Origin: Fimbriiglobus sp.
GTDB lineage: Bacteria; Planctomycetota; Planctomycetia; Gemmatales; Gemmataceae
Direction of reading: 5' to 3'
DNA length: 15,965 nucleotides
Assembly: GCA_025352585.1 (NCBI GenBank)
Contig: JANXTD010000640.1
Span: forward strand, 1 to 15,965
Part shown: piece by piece, positions 7,125 to 15,221 of the stretch
Numbering within the stretch: position 1 is the first letter of the stretch
Layout of the letters: each line of letters opens with the position of its first letter
Made by a program: the position numbers and the translations under genes
Notes under the pieces: generated by a model
What the model saw: the letters and a program-made list of their open reading frames with translations, nothing else
What the model was told of the DNA's origin: nothing
Database searches by the model: none

Positions 7125-9575
7125 TCACTTCACCGCCAGCACGATCAGCCAGACGACACTCGCCCCGAGCACGCCGGCCGCCACCAACGCCACGTCGCGC
7201 AGCAACCCGGCGGCACCTCGGGGGCGGACGGCGGCGCTCAGGAAGCCCCACTGCGTGCGGGCACTCTTGGGCCACGCCAACGCGCGGCGGTCGATCTCGG
7301 CGAGCATCTTCCTGCCGCCACGCTTGGCCGCGTCGGAGGCGACCGCGAAGGCGTGGCCGTCCAGGCCGTCGAGCTTGCCGGCGAGTTCGGGGGCATTCGT
7401 CGCCCCCAGCGCGACCGCCAGGAACGTCGGGGCGAGGTTGGCGTGCCGGGCGAAGTCGGTGCGGGTGCGCAGGTCGCGCAGCAGGTTCTCGTACAGGTCG
7501 GCCGGGTCGTTCGCCAGCGTCGCGCCGAAGTGGACGAGGGCGGTTTCGAGGTGGGTTTGCAACGCGGAGTCGTCCGCTTTGCTCGACAGAGCATTCGCAA
7601 GTGACGTGAACAGTTCGCCCTTCGTCGCGGCCGGCACCACCGGCGGGGCGGTCGCCAGCGCGGTGGCCACGGCGTCCATCGTCGCGGCGTCGAACGTCGG
7701 CGTGTCGAGGTACGCCTTAACCGTCGTGACCGCCCGGATACGCGCCTTCAACTCGGAGGAGACTTGCGGTTCGTCGAGCAACTTCGTCAGGAATTCGAGC
7801 AACCCGGCGTTGCGGAGCAGGTCGTCGGGTGGCAACGTGAGGAGTTGCGTGCCGACTTTGTCGAGGCCCGATTGGCCGGCGAAGAGTTCGAGCAGCCGCG
7901 GGCCGCTGGTGCGGATGACGCGGTCGGCATCGACCTTGCCGGCCGTCAGCGTCGCCTCGAAGTAGCGGTTCAAGCTTTGCGGCGTGTAGTCCGAGGCTTT
8001 GCTGAGCAAATCTTCGAGCCACGGCTGCTGCGGGGCTTCCGCGAGCAAGCTGTCGAAGAGCTTGCCGGCGACTTCTTCGCCCGTCACGGCCGGCTGCAAC
8101 AGCGTCAACGCCAGGGCGGGGTGCCGGGAGAGCGTCGTCGCCAGGGCCGCGCCGGGTTCGCCGTCCCGGAGCAGCGCGGCCCGCGCGGCGGCGAGTTGGT
8201 AGGGCTTCGGCAGGTCGAGTGCCAGCAGGTCGGCGAGCTTGTCGGCCGGGGCGGCGAGCCACTTCGTCAGCCCGGCATCGACTCCCGCGACGCCTTGTTG
8301 TTGCTTGAAGCGGACGAACTTCGGCAGCAGGTAGTGGCGGACCTCCCAGGCCAGCGCGTCCGGCTCGACGAGTTGCGTGAGCAGTTCGCCCCAGACGGCG
8401 TTGGCCTTCGTCGGCGCGACCGTCGGCAGGATCACTTCCAGCGCCGTCGCCGCGCGGTCGCGGTCGTTCGCCTTCAAGGCCTTGAGGCCGGCTTCGCGGA
8501 CGGTCTGGGCGAGCTTGGCCGTGACCTCGGGCTTCTGACGCAGCGCCTGGACCGCGCGAGGGAACGAGGCCTTGGCGAAGTCGCGGTCGTCGAGGGACCA
8601 CTCGAGGAACTGCTGCAAAACGTCGGCCCGCGTCGAGATCCACGCGGCCAGCGGGGCGTGTTGTAACGTCTCCGCAGCCTCCTCCTTCGTGAGCGTGCCG
8701 GTGCCGCGGGTGAGGCGGAAGACGAGGTCGAACTGCCGGGCGTCCTTGAGGCCGAGCCGCTCCCAGGTCGATTTCACCTCGTCGAGCGCGACATACTCGC
8801 CGGCCGCCGCCGCCTTGACGGCGAAGCGGGCGAACGGCACCTCGGTCGCCAGCGCCGTGCGCCGGCCGGTCGCCAGGTTGAACGCGAAGTGCGGGTACGT
8901 GTAGCAACTCTCCGGCAGGTCGCGCGGCGCGTCGGGGTCGATCGCCCCCAGGTCGTGGCCGACGAGCCGCGCGGGGCAGGCGAGCGGGTCGGACTCGTAG
9001 GTCGAGAAGGTGAACGAGTCGAGCAGCGCCGAGGGCAGGACGCGGGTCACGGCGTAGACGACCTTGGCCACGTCGTCGGCCGACGCGGCGAGGAAAATGC
9101 GGGCGTGTGGCGGCGTGCCCAGCAGTGCCCCTAGCATGAAGTCGAGCATCTCCTGCCGGGCAGGGGCGGCCAGCCACTCCTTCAAGACGGCGTCGTCGAG
9201 GAGGTCGGCGACCGGCAGGTACGGCAGTTCGGGCAGGTCGCCACTGCCTTCGGGGTCGTGCGTCTGCCAGAGCGGGCTGCCCCAGGTCTGGATCGCCAGT
9301 TGCGCGTCGGCGGAGGCCGGGACGTTGAACAGCGTGTGGGCGAAGTAGTTCGCGCCGCTCGGCTGGGTGTGCGTCAGGACGCGGCCTTGCGGCGTGTTGA
9401 GCAGGGCCAGCCGCACGGGCGGCGGGGTGTCGGTGCCGTCGCGGTGCGGCACCGCGTAGCCGGCGTGACTGAGCGCGAGCGACAGGGCGTCGGCCGGGAC
9501 GCCGGCACTGGAGGCCCGCAAGGCGGCGTTGGCGAGGGGCGAGCCGAGGGGGCCGGACGAGTAGAGCTGCTTCAT
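7125..9575 (-). CDS. GAP1-like (GTPase-associated protein 1) protein with C-terminal membrane anchor
   Basis: An 816-residue protein. The chosen ATG gives MKQLYSSGPLGSP, which looks like the QLYYTS-type opening of GAP1-N domains. Frame-open starts further upstream add only basic, shadow-like sequence that overlaps the divergent gene. NYFAHTLF (76-83) and LPSALLDSFTFSTYESDP (180-197), followed by RLVG, match the pattern I recall of GAP1-type proteins (a conserved alpha/beta N-terminal part, then a helical body). Residues about 300-750 look like helical repeats (TPR- or HEAT-like in character, unassigned). The last 26 residues are a membrane helix (LVAAGVLGASVVWLIVLAVK) reaching the C-terminus, predicting a tail-anchored protein with a cytoplasmic body. 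GAP1 proteins were described as accessory parts of GTPase-centred systems in complex bacteria; I see no GTPase gene beside this one. I see no good ribosome binding site upstream of the ATG. Family assignment is from motif memory only. Confidence 0.6.
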   Translation of the reverse strand: MKQLYSSGPLGSPLANAALRASSAGVPADALSLALSHAGYAVPHRDGTDTPPPVRLALLNTPQGRVLTHTQPSGANYFAHTLFNVPASADAQLAIQTWGSPLWQTHDPEGSGDLPELPYLPVADLLDDAVLKEWLAAPARQEMLDFMLGALLGTPPHARIFLAASADDVAKVVYAVTRVLPSALLDSFTFSTYESDPLACPARLVGHDLGAIDPDAPRDLPESCYTYPHFAFNLATGRRTALATEVPFARFAVKAAAAGEYVALDEVKSTWERLGLKDARQFDLVFRLTRGTGTLTKEEAAETLQHAPLAAWISTRADVLQQFLEWSLDDRDFAKASFPRAVQALRQKPEVTAKLAQTVREAGLKALKANDRDRAATALEVILPTVAPTKANAVWGELLTQLVEPDALAWEVRHYLLPKFVRFKQQQGVAGVDAGLTKWLAAPADKLADLLALDLPKPYQLAAARAALLRDGEPGAALATTLSRHPALALTLLQPAVTGEEVAGKLFDSLLAEAPQQPWLEDLLSKASDYTPQSLNRYFEATLTAGKVDADRVIRTSGPRLLELFAGQSGLDKVGTQLLTLPPDDLLRNAGLLEFLTKLLDEPQVSSELKARIRAVTTVKAYLDTPTFDAATMDAVATALATAPPVVPAATKGELFTSLANALSSKADDSALQTHLETALVHFGATLANDPADLYENLLRDLRTRTDFARHANLAPTFLAVALGATNAPELAGKLDGLDGHAFAVASDAAKRGGRKMLAEIDRRALAWPKSARTQWGFLSAAVRPRGAAGLLRDVALVAAGVLGASVVWLIVLAVK

Positions 9576-9720
9576 GGGGGTCTCGGTGCGGGCCGGGAAG
9601 CGGTTGCGGTGCGGTCGGAGTCTTCGCGGCGGGCCACGAATCCTCGGCGGGGTGTTGCCGCCGCGTTGCACCATAGCACGCGAACCGACGCCCGACGGTC
9701 CGTTCGCGGCTTTCCCTTTC

Positions 9721-9738
9721 GGGCCGCGGCCCTTAAGG
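9721..9738. repeat. Overlapping perfect palindromes in the divergent intergenic region
   Basis: Between the divergent GAP1-like and ABC ATPase genes (219 nt, 9576-9794), GGGCCGCGGCCC (9721-9732) is a perfect 12-base palindrome and overlaps the perfect palindrome CCTTAAGG (9731-9738). They sit 57-74 nt before the ATPase start, where an operator or promoter element could lie. I see no convincing -35/-10 pair on either strand. A weaker inverted repeat (CGGCGG/CCGCCG, 9645-9663) lies nearer the GAP1-like start. Palindromes made mostly of G and C are expected by chance in this DNA, so operator function is speculation. Confidence 0.3.
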
Positions 9739-9794
9739 TAACGGCCGGAGTGAGGCCGAGGTTCCGCGGACGACCAGGGCGACATCGGGGCACC

Positions 9795-10493
9795 ATGATC
9801 GAGCTGATCGACACGACGAAGACGTACTACCAGGGCCGCCGGGTCGTCAGCGCGGTGCGGGGGGTCTCGCTGGCGGTGCAGGGCGGCGAATTCGTCGCCA
9901 TCATGGGGCCGTCCGGCTCCGGCAAATCGACGCTGATGCACCTCATGGGCGCGCTCGACACGCCGACGACCGGCCGCGCCGTCTTCCAGGGCCAGGACCT
10001 CCAAAGCCTCACCGACACGGCCCGCTCGCTGCTGCGGCGCAACCGCATCGGCTTCGTCTTCCAGGCGTTCAACTTGCTCCCCACGCTGACCGCCGCGGAG
10101 AACGTCGCGCTGCCGCTACTGCTGGGCGGGTCGCCTCGACGCGAGACGCTGAGCCGGGCGCGGGCCAGCCTCGAACGGGTCGGGCTGAGCGACCGGGCCG
10201 ACCACTTCCCCGAGGAGATGTCCGGCGGCGAGATGCAGCGCGTCGCCGTGGCGCGGGCGCTGGTCACGTCCCCCGACGCGGTGCTGTGCGACGAGCCGAC
10301 GGGCAACCTCGACAGCGTGACGAGCCGCGAGATCTTGACCCTGTTGGCGGGGCTGCCGGAGCCGGGGCGGCGGGCGGTCGTGATGGTGACGCACGACGCC
10401 AACGCGGCGCAGTACGGCACGCGCATCGTCCGCATCCGCGACGGCGTCGTCGAGTCGGACGGCCCCGTCGTCGGCCCCCGACCGTCGGCTTAA
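9795..10493 (+). CDS. ABC transporter ATP-binding protein, LolD/MacB type
   Basis: A 232-residue nucleotide-binding subunit, the normal length for the LolD/MacB/YbbA family. It has Walker A GPSGSGKST (38-46), a Q-loop within FVFQAFNLLP (Q90), an ABC signature SGGEMQRVAVARAL (143-156), Walker B AVLCDEPTGNLD (162-173) and an H-loop VTH (H200). EPTGNLDS is typical of this subfamily. All catalytic elements look intact; the signature has E-M where Q-Q is commoner. It should hydrolyse ATP at the cytoplasmic face to drive the permease encoded 19 nt downstream. The ATG at 9795 is preceded by a G-rich CGGGG and begins the family's usual MIEL opening; the frame is open far upstream but that stretch is the shadow of the opposite-strand gene. 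Substrate (lipoprotein, lipid or small hydrophobic compound) cannot be told from sequence. Confidence 0.95.
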   Translation: MIELIDTTKTYYQGRRVVSAVRGVSLAVQGGEFVAIMGPSGSGKSTLMHLMGALDTPTTGRAVFQGQDLQSLTDTARSLLRRNRIGFVFQAFNLLPTLTAAENVALPLLLGGSPRRETLSRARASLERVGLSDRADHFPEEMSGGEMQRVAVARALVTSPDAVLCDEPTGNLDSVTSREILTLLAGLPEPGRRAVVMVTHDANAAQYGTRIVRIRDGVVESDGPVVGPRPSA

Positions 10494-10512
10494 TCGAAGG
10501 CCATTGTTCCGC

Positions 10513-13179
10513 ATGATCGCCCTCTACCGCCTGCTCAGTTTGCGCTACCTCTGGCACCGCTGGGACCGCGCCGCGCTCGTGGTGCTCAGCATCGCGCTGG
10601 GCGTGGCGACGCTGGTCTCGTCGCGCGTCTTGAATCAGTGCCTCGACGAGGCCGCCGAGCAGTCGCTGACCCCGGCGCGCGTCGGCGACCTGTTCATCGG
10701 CAACGGCGAGTTCGGCGTCCAACGCGCGGTCGTCGATGACTTGCGAGCGGCCTCGCTCCCCGGCGTCGCGGCGCTGCAACCGCTCGTCGTGGAGCGCGTC
10801 ACGTTGCCGGGGCAGGGCAACCGCGTCTGCGTGCTGCTGGGCGTCGAGCTGACCCCGGAGTCGCTGCAACCCGGCAGCGCGAACCCCCTGGGCGTCCGCT
10901 TCACGCGCACCCTGTCAGACTCGCCGTCGGCGGCGCTGATGCTGTTGACGCGGAGGGTCGTGATCGTCAGCAAGTCGGTTCACGACGGCTGGGCGGCGGC
11001 GCGGAAGTCGCCGACGGAGCCGCTGACGCTGAAGTTCGGCTCGCAGCGCTTCGACTGCCTGCCGGCTGGCTACTTCGAGCTGGAGGCGAACTCGCCACTC
11101 TCGACGCTGGGCGACTCGGTCGTCGGCATGGAACTCGCTTCGGCGGCCCGCTTCGCCCGGCCCGGCCCGACGGCCGGCACGATGGCCGTCGCCGGCGGCG
11201 TCGGCGCGGACGCCTTCTGGGAAGCGGTCGTGCCGCTGCGGGTCAACCGCATCGACGTGGTTTTGCAGCCGGGGGCCGACCGCGACGCCGTGCAGTCGGC
11301 GGTGCGGGGGGTCTTGCGCGGCCGCGCCGAGGTGCGCACCTCCGAGGCGCACGGCCAATCGACGCAGGAGATCGTCGGCGGCATCCAGGTCGCATTCACG
11401 CTCTGCTCCGCCGCGGCGATGGTCGTCGGCCTGTTCCTCGTCTACAACGCGCTCGCCGTGACGGTCGCCGAGCGCCGGCACGACATCGGCGTGCTGCGGT
11501 CAATTGGCGCGACGCGGTCGCAGGTCGTGCTGCTCTTCGGCGTGATGGCGTTCGCCCTGGGGCTACTCGGCGCGGCGCTGGGCGTGCCGGCGGGGGCACT
11601 GCTGGCGCGCGTCATTTTGGGGCAATTCCGCGAGGAGTTGGGGGCGCTGTTCCTCAACCCCGACTTGAACCCCGGCGTGCCGTCGCTGATGACTGTGCTG
11701 TACGCCGCGCTCGCCGGCGTCGGCACGGCGGTGGCGGCCGCGGTCATCCCGGCGACCCAGGCGGCGACGCAAGACCCGGCCGACGCCGTGCGGCGCGTCC
11801 CCGGCGCGGCCGGCGGCTGGTGGGCCTTCGCGCACAAGTCGGCCTGCGTCGCGCTCGTCGCCGGCGGCGTGGCGATGGTGTTGGCGCGGCACGACCTGCC
11901 GCACCGCGTCGGAGCCTTCGGCGGCATGATGACGGCGCTCGTCGGCCTGCTGCTCGCCGCGCCGATCCTCGTGGGGCTAATGGTGCGGGTCGTCCACCCG
12001 GTCTTGCGGCGCGTCCTGCCGATCGAGGCGCGGCTGGCCGCCGACAACTTGCTGCGCTCGCCGGGCCGCACGGGGGTAGTCATCGGGGCGCTGGGGGCCG
12101 GGGTCGCGGTGATTTTCCAGACGGCCGGCGTCGGGCTGAGCAACGAAGTCCCCGTCGTGCGCTGGCTCGACGAGGTGATCCAGGCCGACCGCTTTCTCTT
12201 CGGCGGCAGCCTCGCCGAGGCGACGAGTTCGCAGACGCCGCTCGACCCGCAACTGCTCGCCGACGCCGCCCGCATCCCTGGCGTGCAGGGTGTTGTCGGC
12301 CTGCGCTACGTCCGCCCGGAGTACAACGGCACCTTGGTGTTCCTCGTGGCGATCGACGCGGCCGCCTACGCCGAGGGCAACGCGAAGCGGACGGCCGGGA
12401 ACCCCGAGGGGCTGGCGAAACTGCGGACGCTGAACCGGCCCAACTCCGCGCTGGTCTCCGACAACTTCGCCCGGCTGCACGGCAAGAAGCCTGGCGACAC
12501 GCTGACCCTGCCGGGGCCACGCGGGCCAGTCAAGCTGACGATCCTCGACACCATCCGCGACTACTCGTGGAGCCGCGGCACCGTCTTCCTCGACCGCGCC
12601 GACTACGCGACGCTCTTCCAGGATCCGCTCGTGGACATTGCCCACGTCTACCTCGCCGACGCCGCGCCCGACTCGCCTGCGAGTGTCGAACTGGCGGCGT
12701 TGGCCCAGAGCCGCGGGCTGGTCGTGCAGGACCGCGGGACGGTGCGCAAGTTCCTCGCCGACCTGATCGACCGCGTCTACGTGCTGGCGTTCATGCAGCA
12801 AATCGTCGTCGGCATCGTCGCGGCGTTGGGCGTCATCACGGCGCTGCTGATCTCGGTACTCCAGCGTAAGCGTGAACTCGGGCTATTACTCGCGGTTGGG
12901 GCGACGCCGGGGCAGGTGGTCCGCTCGGTGTTGGCGGAAGCCTTGCTGATGGGCGTCTTCGGCACGGTGCTGGGCATCCTGATCGGCCTGCCGATGGAGT
13001 GGTACGTCCTACGCGTGGTGTTGCTGGAGGAGTCGGGGTTCCTATTCGACATGGTCGTGCCGTGGCGCACGGGGCTGGCGATTGCGGCGGGGGCGATGGG
13101 CGTTGCCGCCGTCGCGGGGCTACTGCCGGCGTACCGCGCGGTGAAGACGCGCATCACCGACGCCATCGCCTACGAGTGA
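10513..13179 (+). CDS. ABC transporter permease with two FtsX modules
   Basis: An 888-residue permease starting MIALYRLLSLRYLW. About ten membrane helices are predicted: one near 19-37, a first FtsX module with helices about 291-313, 338-360 and 392-414, three more at about 443-460, 470-495 and 517-538, and a C-terminal FtsX module with helices about 757-780, 808-826 and 852-873. The FtsX modules carry ERRHDIGVLRSIGAT and RKRELGLLLAVGAT respectively, the coupling sequence that contacts the ATPase. Two large extracytoplasmic (MacB_PCD-like) regions lie at about 40-290 and 540-750. This is the fused two-FtsX layout of large exporters, so one polypeptide may provide both transmembrane halves. 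A TTG at 10504 is also in frame, but GAAGG at 10496-10500 is spaced 12 nt from the ATG and only 3 nt from the TTG, so I chose the ATG. No membrane fusion protein gene is adjacent. It probably forms one operon with the ATPase. Confidence 0.9.
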   Translation: MIALYRLLSLRYLWHRWDRAALVVLSIALGVATLVSSRVLNQCLDEAAEQSLTPARVGDLFIGNGEFGVQRAVVDDLRAASLPGVAALQPLVVERVTLPGQGNRVCVLLGVELTPESLQPGSANPLGVRFTRTLSDSPSAALMLLTRRVVIVSKSVHDGWAAARKSPTEPLTLKFGSQRFDCLPAGYFELEANSPLSTLGDSVVGMELASAARFARPGPTAGTMAVAGGVGADAFWEAVVPLRVNRIDVVLQPGADRDAVQSAVRGVLRGRAEVRTSEAHGQSTQEIVGGIQVAFTLCSAAAMVVGLFLVYNALAVTVAERRHDIGVLRSIGATRSQVVLLFGVMAFALGLLGAALGVPAGALLARVILGQFREELGALFLNPDLNPGVPSLMTVLYAALAGVGTAVAAAVIPATQAATQDPADAVRRVPGAAGGWWAFAHKSACVALVAGGVAMVLARHDLPHRVGAFGGMMTALVGLLLAAPILVGLMVRVVHPVLRRVLPIEARLAADNLLRSPGRTGVVIGALGAGVAVIFQTAGVGLSNEVPVVRWLDEVIQADRFLFGGSLAEATSSQTPLDPQLLADAARIPGVQGVVGLRYVRPEYNGTLVFLVAIDAAAYAEGNAKRTAGNPEGLAKLRTLNRPNSALVSDNFARLHGKKPGDTLTLPGPRGPVKLTILDTIRDYSWSRGTVFLDRADYATLFQDPLVDIAHVYLADAAPDSPASVELAALAQSRGLVVQDRGTVRKFLADLIDRVYVLAFMQQIVVGIVAALGVITALLISVLQRKRELGLLLAVGATPGQVVRSVLAEALLMGVFGTVLGILIGLPMEWYVLRVVLLEESGFLFDMVVPWRTGLAIAAGAMGVAAVAGLLPAYRAVKTRITDAIAYE

Positions 13180-13181
13180 CG

Positions 13182-14186
13182 TTACGGTCTCACCCAGGCG
13201 TCGAACTGCTCGCGGGCCAGCCGCTTCGACGTGGCGTCGGCGGCGTGACGCAGGAGGTGGTGGCCGTCGGCGAAGTCGGCCTCCGGCAAGTCCCACGCCG
13301 ACAGGACGGCGACCGGCTGACCACTGGCGTGCGCGAGTTCGTTGAGGTAGGCGTTGACGGTGTCGCGTGTCGCCGGGGTTGACCACGACCGGAAGCGGGG
13401 CGACTCGGGCATGACGAAGAACTTTACTCCCACGCCTTGACGTGCCGCGTGTTCGAGCAGTTCGGCGTAGGCTCGTCGCGCGGCGGGGTCGATGCGCAAG
13501 TCGCGCAGGCAGCCGGCGTACTCGCGGTGGGCCTTGCGCAAGCCCTCCTCGCGACGGTCGTTATCGACAGTCTCGAAGAAGTACGGCATCCAGCCACCGG
13601 GCCGCGTTTGCTTCCACAGGAAGTCGCGCCGCGCCGACGGCGGCAACAGGAACCCCAGTCCGGCCCGCGACAGCAACACCGACCGACTCGACGACCACGG
13701 CGACAGGCGGGCCCGCAGCCAGCCGGCGGGCAGGGAGTCGCCGTAGGCTTCGAGGTGGCCGAGGTCGCGCCAGTCGTAGCGCTCCGAGGCAGTGACGCGG
13801 TTCACCGGCGAGGCGGTCGAGAGTGTTGGCGGGAGGACTTCGACTAGCAGGAAGTCGGGCCGCACGCCGGCCGCGAGGAGCCGCTTGAAGGTGAGCAGTT
13901 CTTGCACTGGCCCGCTGCCGGACTGGGCGAAGTTGTACGCCCCGACGCTGGCAGGCAGGTCGAACACCGCCGGGTTGAGCCCCATTTGCGTCCGCGAGCT
14001 ACCGAGGATCGCGACGAGTCTTCCCGGCGGCCGCGTCGATTGGAAATCACGCAGACGCAAGCCGTACTCGGGGTCACGCCACTCGGGCTTGAAGCGTTCG
14101 AGCGCGACCGACAGGCCGAGTTGCAGGGACGCCACGGACGCGAGCGCCCAGAGCACAGCCCGACGCGAGGCACGGCGGCGGCTCAT
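13182..14186 (-). CDS. SGNH/DUF1574-like single-pass membrane protein, paralogue 1
   Basis: A 334-residue protein with a basic N-terminus and one membrane helix (about 10-29, VLWALASVASLQLGLSVALE) that would place the rest outside the inner membrane. SGNH-hydrolase-like blocks are visible: ILGSSRTQMGL (60-70, candidate nucleophile in GSS), NFAQSGSGPVQELL (85-98, block II-like), FVMPESPRF (267-275) and FADGHHLL (305-312, D307-x-x-H310 as the Asp/His pair). DUF1574, DltD and AlgX/AlgJ-type proteins with this layout act in O-acylation of cell-surface polymers, usually with an MBOAT acyltransferase; that role is inferred. Its ATG overlaps the upstream paralogue's stop by 4 nt (ATGA), so translation is coupled. 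Its own stop lies 2 nt from the convergent permease stop. Hydrolase versus acyltransferase activity cannot be told from sequence. Confidence 0.75.
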   Translation of the reverse strand: MSRRRASRRAVLWALASVASLQLGLSVALERFKPEWRDPEYGLRLRDFQSTRPPGRLVAILGSSRTQMGLNPAVFDLPASVGAYNFAQSGSGPVQELLTFKRLLAAGVRPDFLLVEVLPPTLSTASPVNRVTASERYDWRDLGHLEAYGDSLPAGWLRARLSPWSSSRSVLLSRAGLGFLLPPSARRDFLWKQTRPGGWMPYFFETVDNDRREEGLRKAHREYAGCLRDLRIDPAARRAYAELLEHAARQGVGVKFFVMPESPRFRSWSTPATRDTVNAYLNELAHASGQPVAVLSAWDLPEADFADGHHLLRHAADATSKRLAREQFDAWVRP

Positions 14187-15220
14187 CGCGTGGCCCCCGG
14201 CGTGGCGAACTGCGGGAAGGCGACGCCGAGTTCGCCCTGAAGTCGCCGCGTGAACTCGGCCGCGCCGGGCGTGAGCAGGTGGATGCGGTCGGGCAGTTGC
14301 GCGGCGTCGATCCAGCCGCGGGCGTCCATGACCGGCACGCCGGTTTCGGCCCGCAGTCGGCGCTCGTGGTCGGCGGCGCGCGACCGGGCTTCGGCCGGCA
14401 CCCACTCGGCGAACGCCGGCGCGTCGGGCATCAGCAGCAGCGCCGCGGGGACGCCGGCGTCGGCGCACTCGCGCAGCAGTCGCCGCAAGGCGCGGTCGGC
14501 GACTTCGCTGACTTCGTATGCGGCGAACAGCGGCCGGTAGTAGCCGGCGTGAACCTCGCGCAACGTCGGCCGCCCGGCGTCGGTCACGCTGTCGCGGTCG
14601 GCGAGCCGGCCCCACGGGTCGATGCGCGACCAGAGGCCGTCGATGCGTTGGGCGCGGGGCAGGCCGCCGGGCAGCAGTTGGTTCCAGGCGTTGAGCCGGT
14701 GCGTGCGGAGCGGCAAGGCTTGCGCAATGGGCCAGTCGATTCGGCGTGCGGCCGGGTCGGGGAACTCGTCGCGCAGCGTCCGCGCATCGAACGGCCGCCG
14801 GCGGTGGGCGTCGAAGCGGGCCGCCTCGTGGTAAGTGCCGGCTTCGTGCAGGAACGCCGGCCAGTACTCGATGAGCACCGCGTCGGGCCGCACGCCGTCG
14901 GCCAGCAGCCGGCGGAAGACTAGCAGTTCCATCACGGGGCCGCTGCCGACGAGCGCCATGTTGAACAGCAACGGCCCGTCCGACTCGACGGGCAGCGACG
15001 CCGGGTGCAGGCCGATGGCGACGCGCGAACTGCCGAGCGCGACGACGAACGGCCGGCCGGGGTACTCGCGCTGACGCGCTTGCAGGAGGCCGAGGCGCTT
15101 GCCGTACTCGGGGTCGTGCCAGCGCGGCGGGGCGTGTTCGAGCGCGACGACGAGCGCGAGGTTGCACGCCAACAGCGTGGCGAAGAAAGCACCGACGGTG
15201 TGGGCGGCGTAGCGGCGCAT
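14183..15220 (-). CDS. SGNH/DUF1574-like single-pass membrane protein, paralogue 2
   Basis: A 345-residue paralogue of the gene just downstream. The N-terminal regions are clearly similar: both run from ALE through a DPEYG segment to a GSSR motif. It has a single N-terminal membrane helix (about 8-27), ALGSSRVAIGL (61-71), VGSGPVMELL (91-100), LLLMPDAPAF (261-270) and LPDRIHLL (319-326). The Asp and His of D321-x-x-H324 are kept, but the usual G-H between them is replaced by R-I, unlike both neighbours. A C-terminal tail of about 20 residues after the last helix extends beyond paralogue 1. The ATG at 15220 starts 1 nt after the upstream paralogue's stop, with GCGGGG a little upstream as a possible binding site, so it is likely co-translated. 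Same inferred envelope-polymer acylation role; substrate unknown. Confidence 0.75.
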   Translation of the reverse strand: MRRYAAHTVGAFFATLLACNLALVVALEHAPPRWHDPEYGKRLGLLQARQREYPGRPFVVALGSSRVAIGLHPASLPVESDGPLLFNMALVGSGPVMELLVFRRLLADGVRPDAVLIEYWPAFLHEAGTYHEAARFDAHRRRPFDARTLRDEFPDPAARRIDWPIAQALPLRTHRLNAWNQLLPGGLPRAQRIDGLWSRIDPWGRLADRDSVTDAGRPTLREVHAGYYRPLFAAYEVSEVADRALRRLLRECADAGVPAALLLMPDAPAFAEWVPAEARSRAADHERRLRAETGVPVMDARGWIDAAQLPDRIHLLTPGAAEFTRRLQGELGVAFPQFATPGATR

Positions 15221-15221
15221 G

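Noticed and set aside
6021..7604. A 527-codon plus-strand frame across the toroid gene and into the GAP1-like gene
   Set aside because: Arg-rich, no domain, and it spans two real genes on opposite strands plus their intergenic gap.
9258..9794. A 179-residue extension of the ABC ATPase
   Set aside because: It lies antisense to the GAP1-like gene and has Arg/Gly-rich shadow composition. The ATPase family starts at the MIEL position (9795).
9576..10004. A 143-residue extension of the GAP1-like protein
   Set aside because: It overlaps the start of the ABC ATPase on the opposite strand and is basic and low in hydrophobic order. The QLYSS-type opening fits the start at 9575.
14187..15167. A long N-terminal extension of SGNH-like paralogue 1
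   Set aside because: It is the out-of-frame reading of paralogue 2, Arg/Pro/Ala-rich. The ATG at 14186 gives the same N-terminal layout as paralogue 2.
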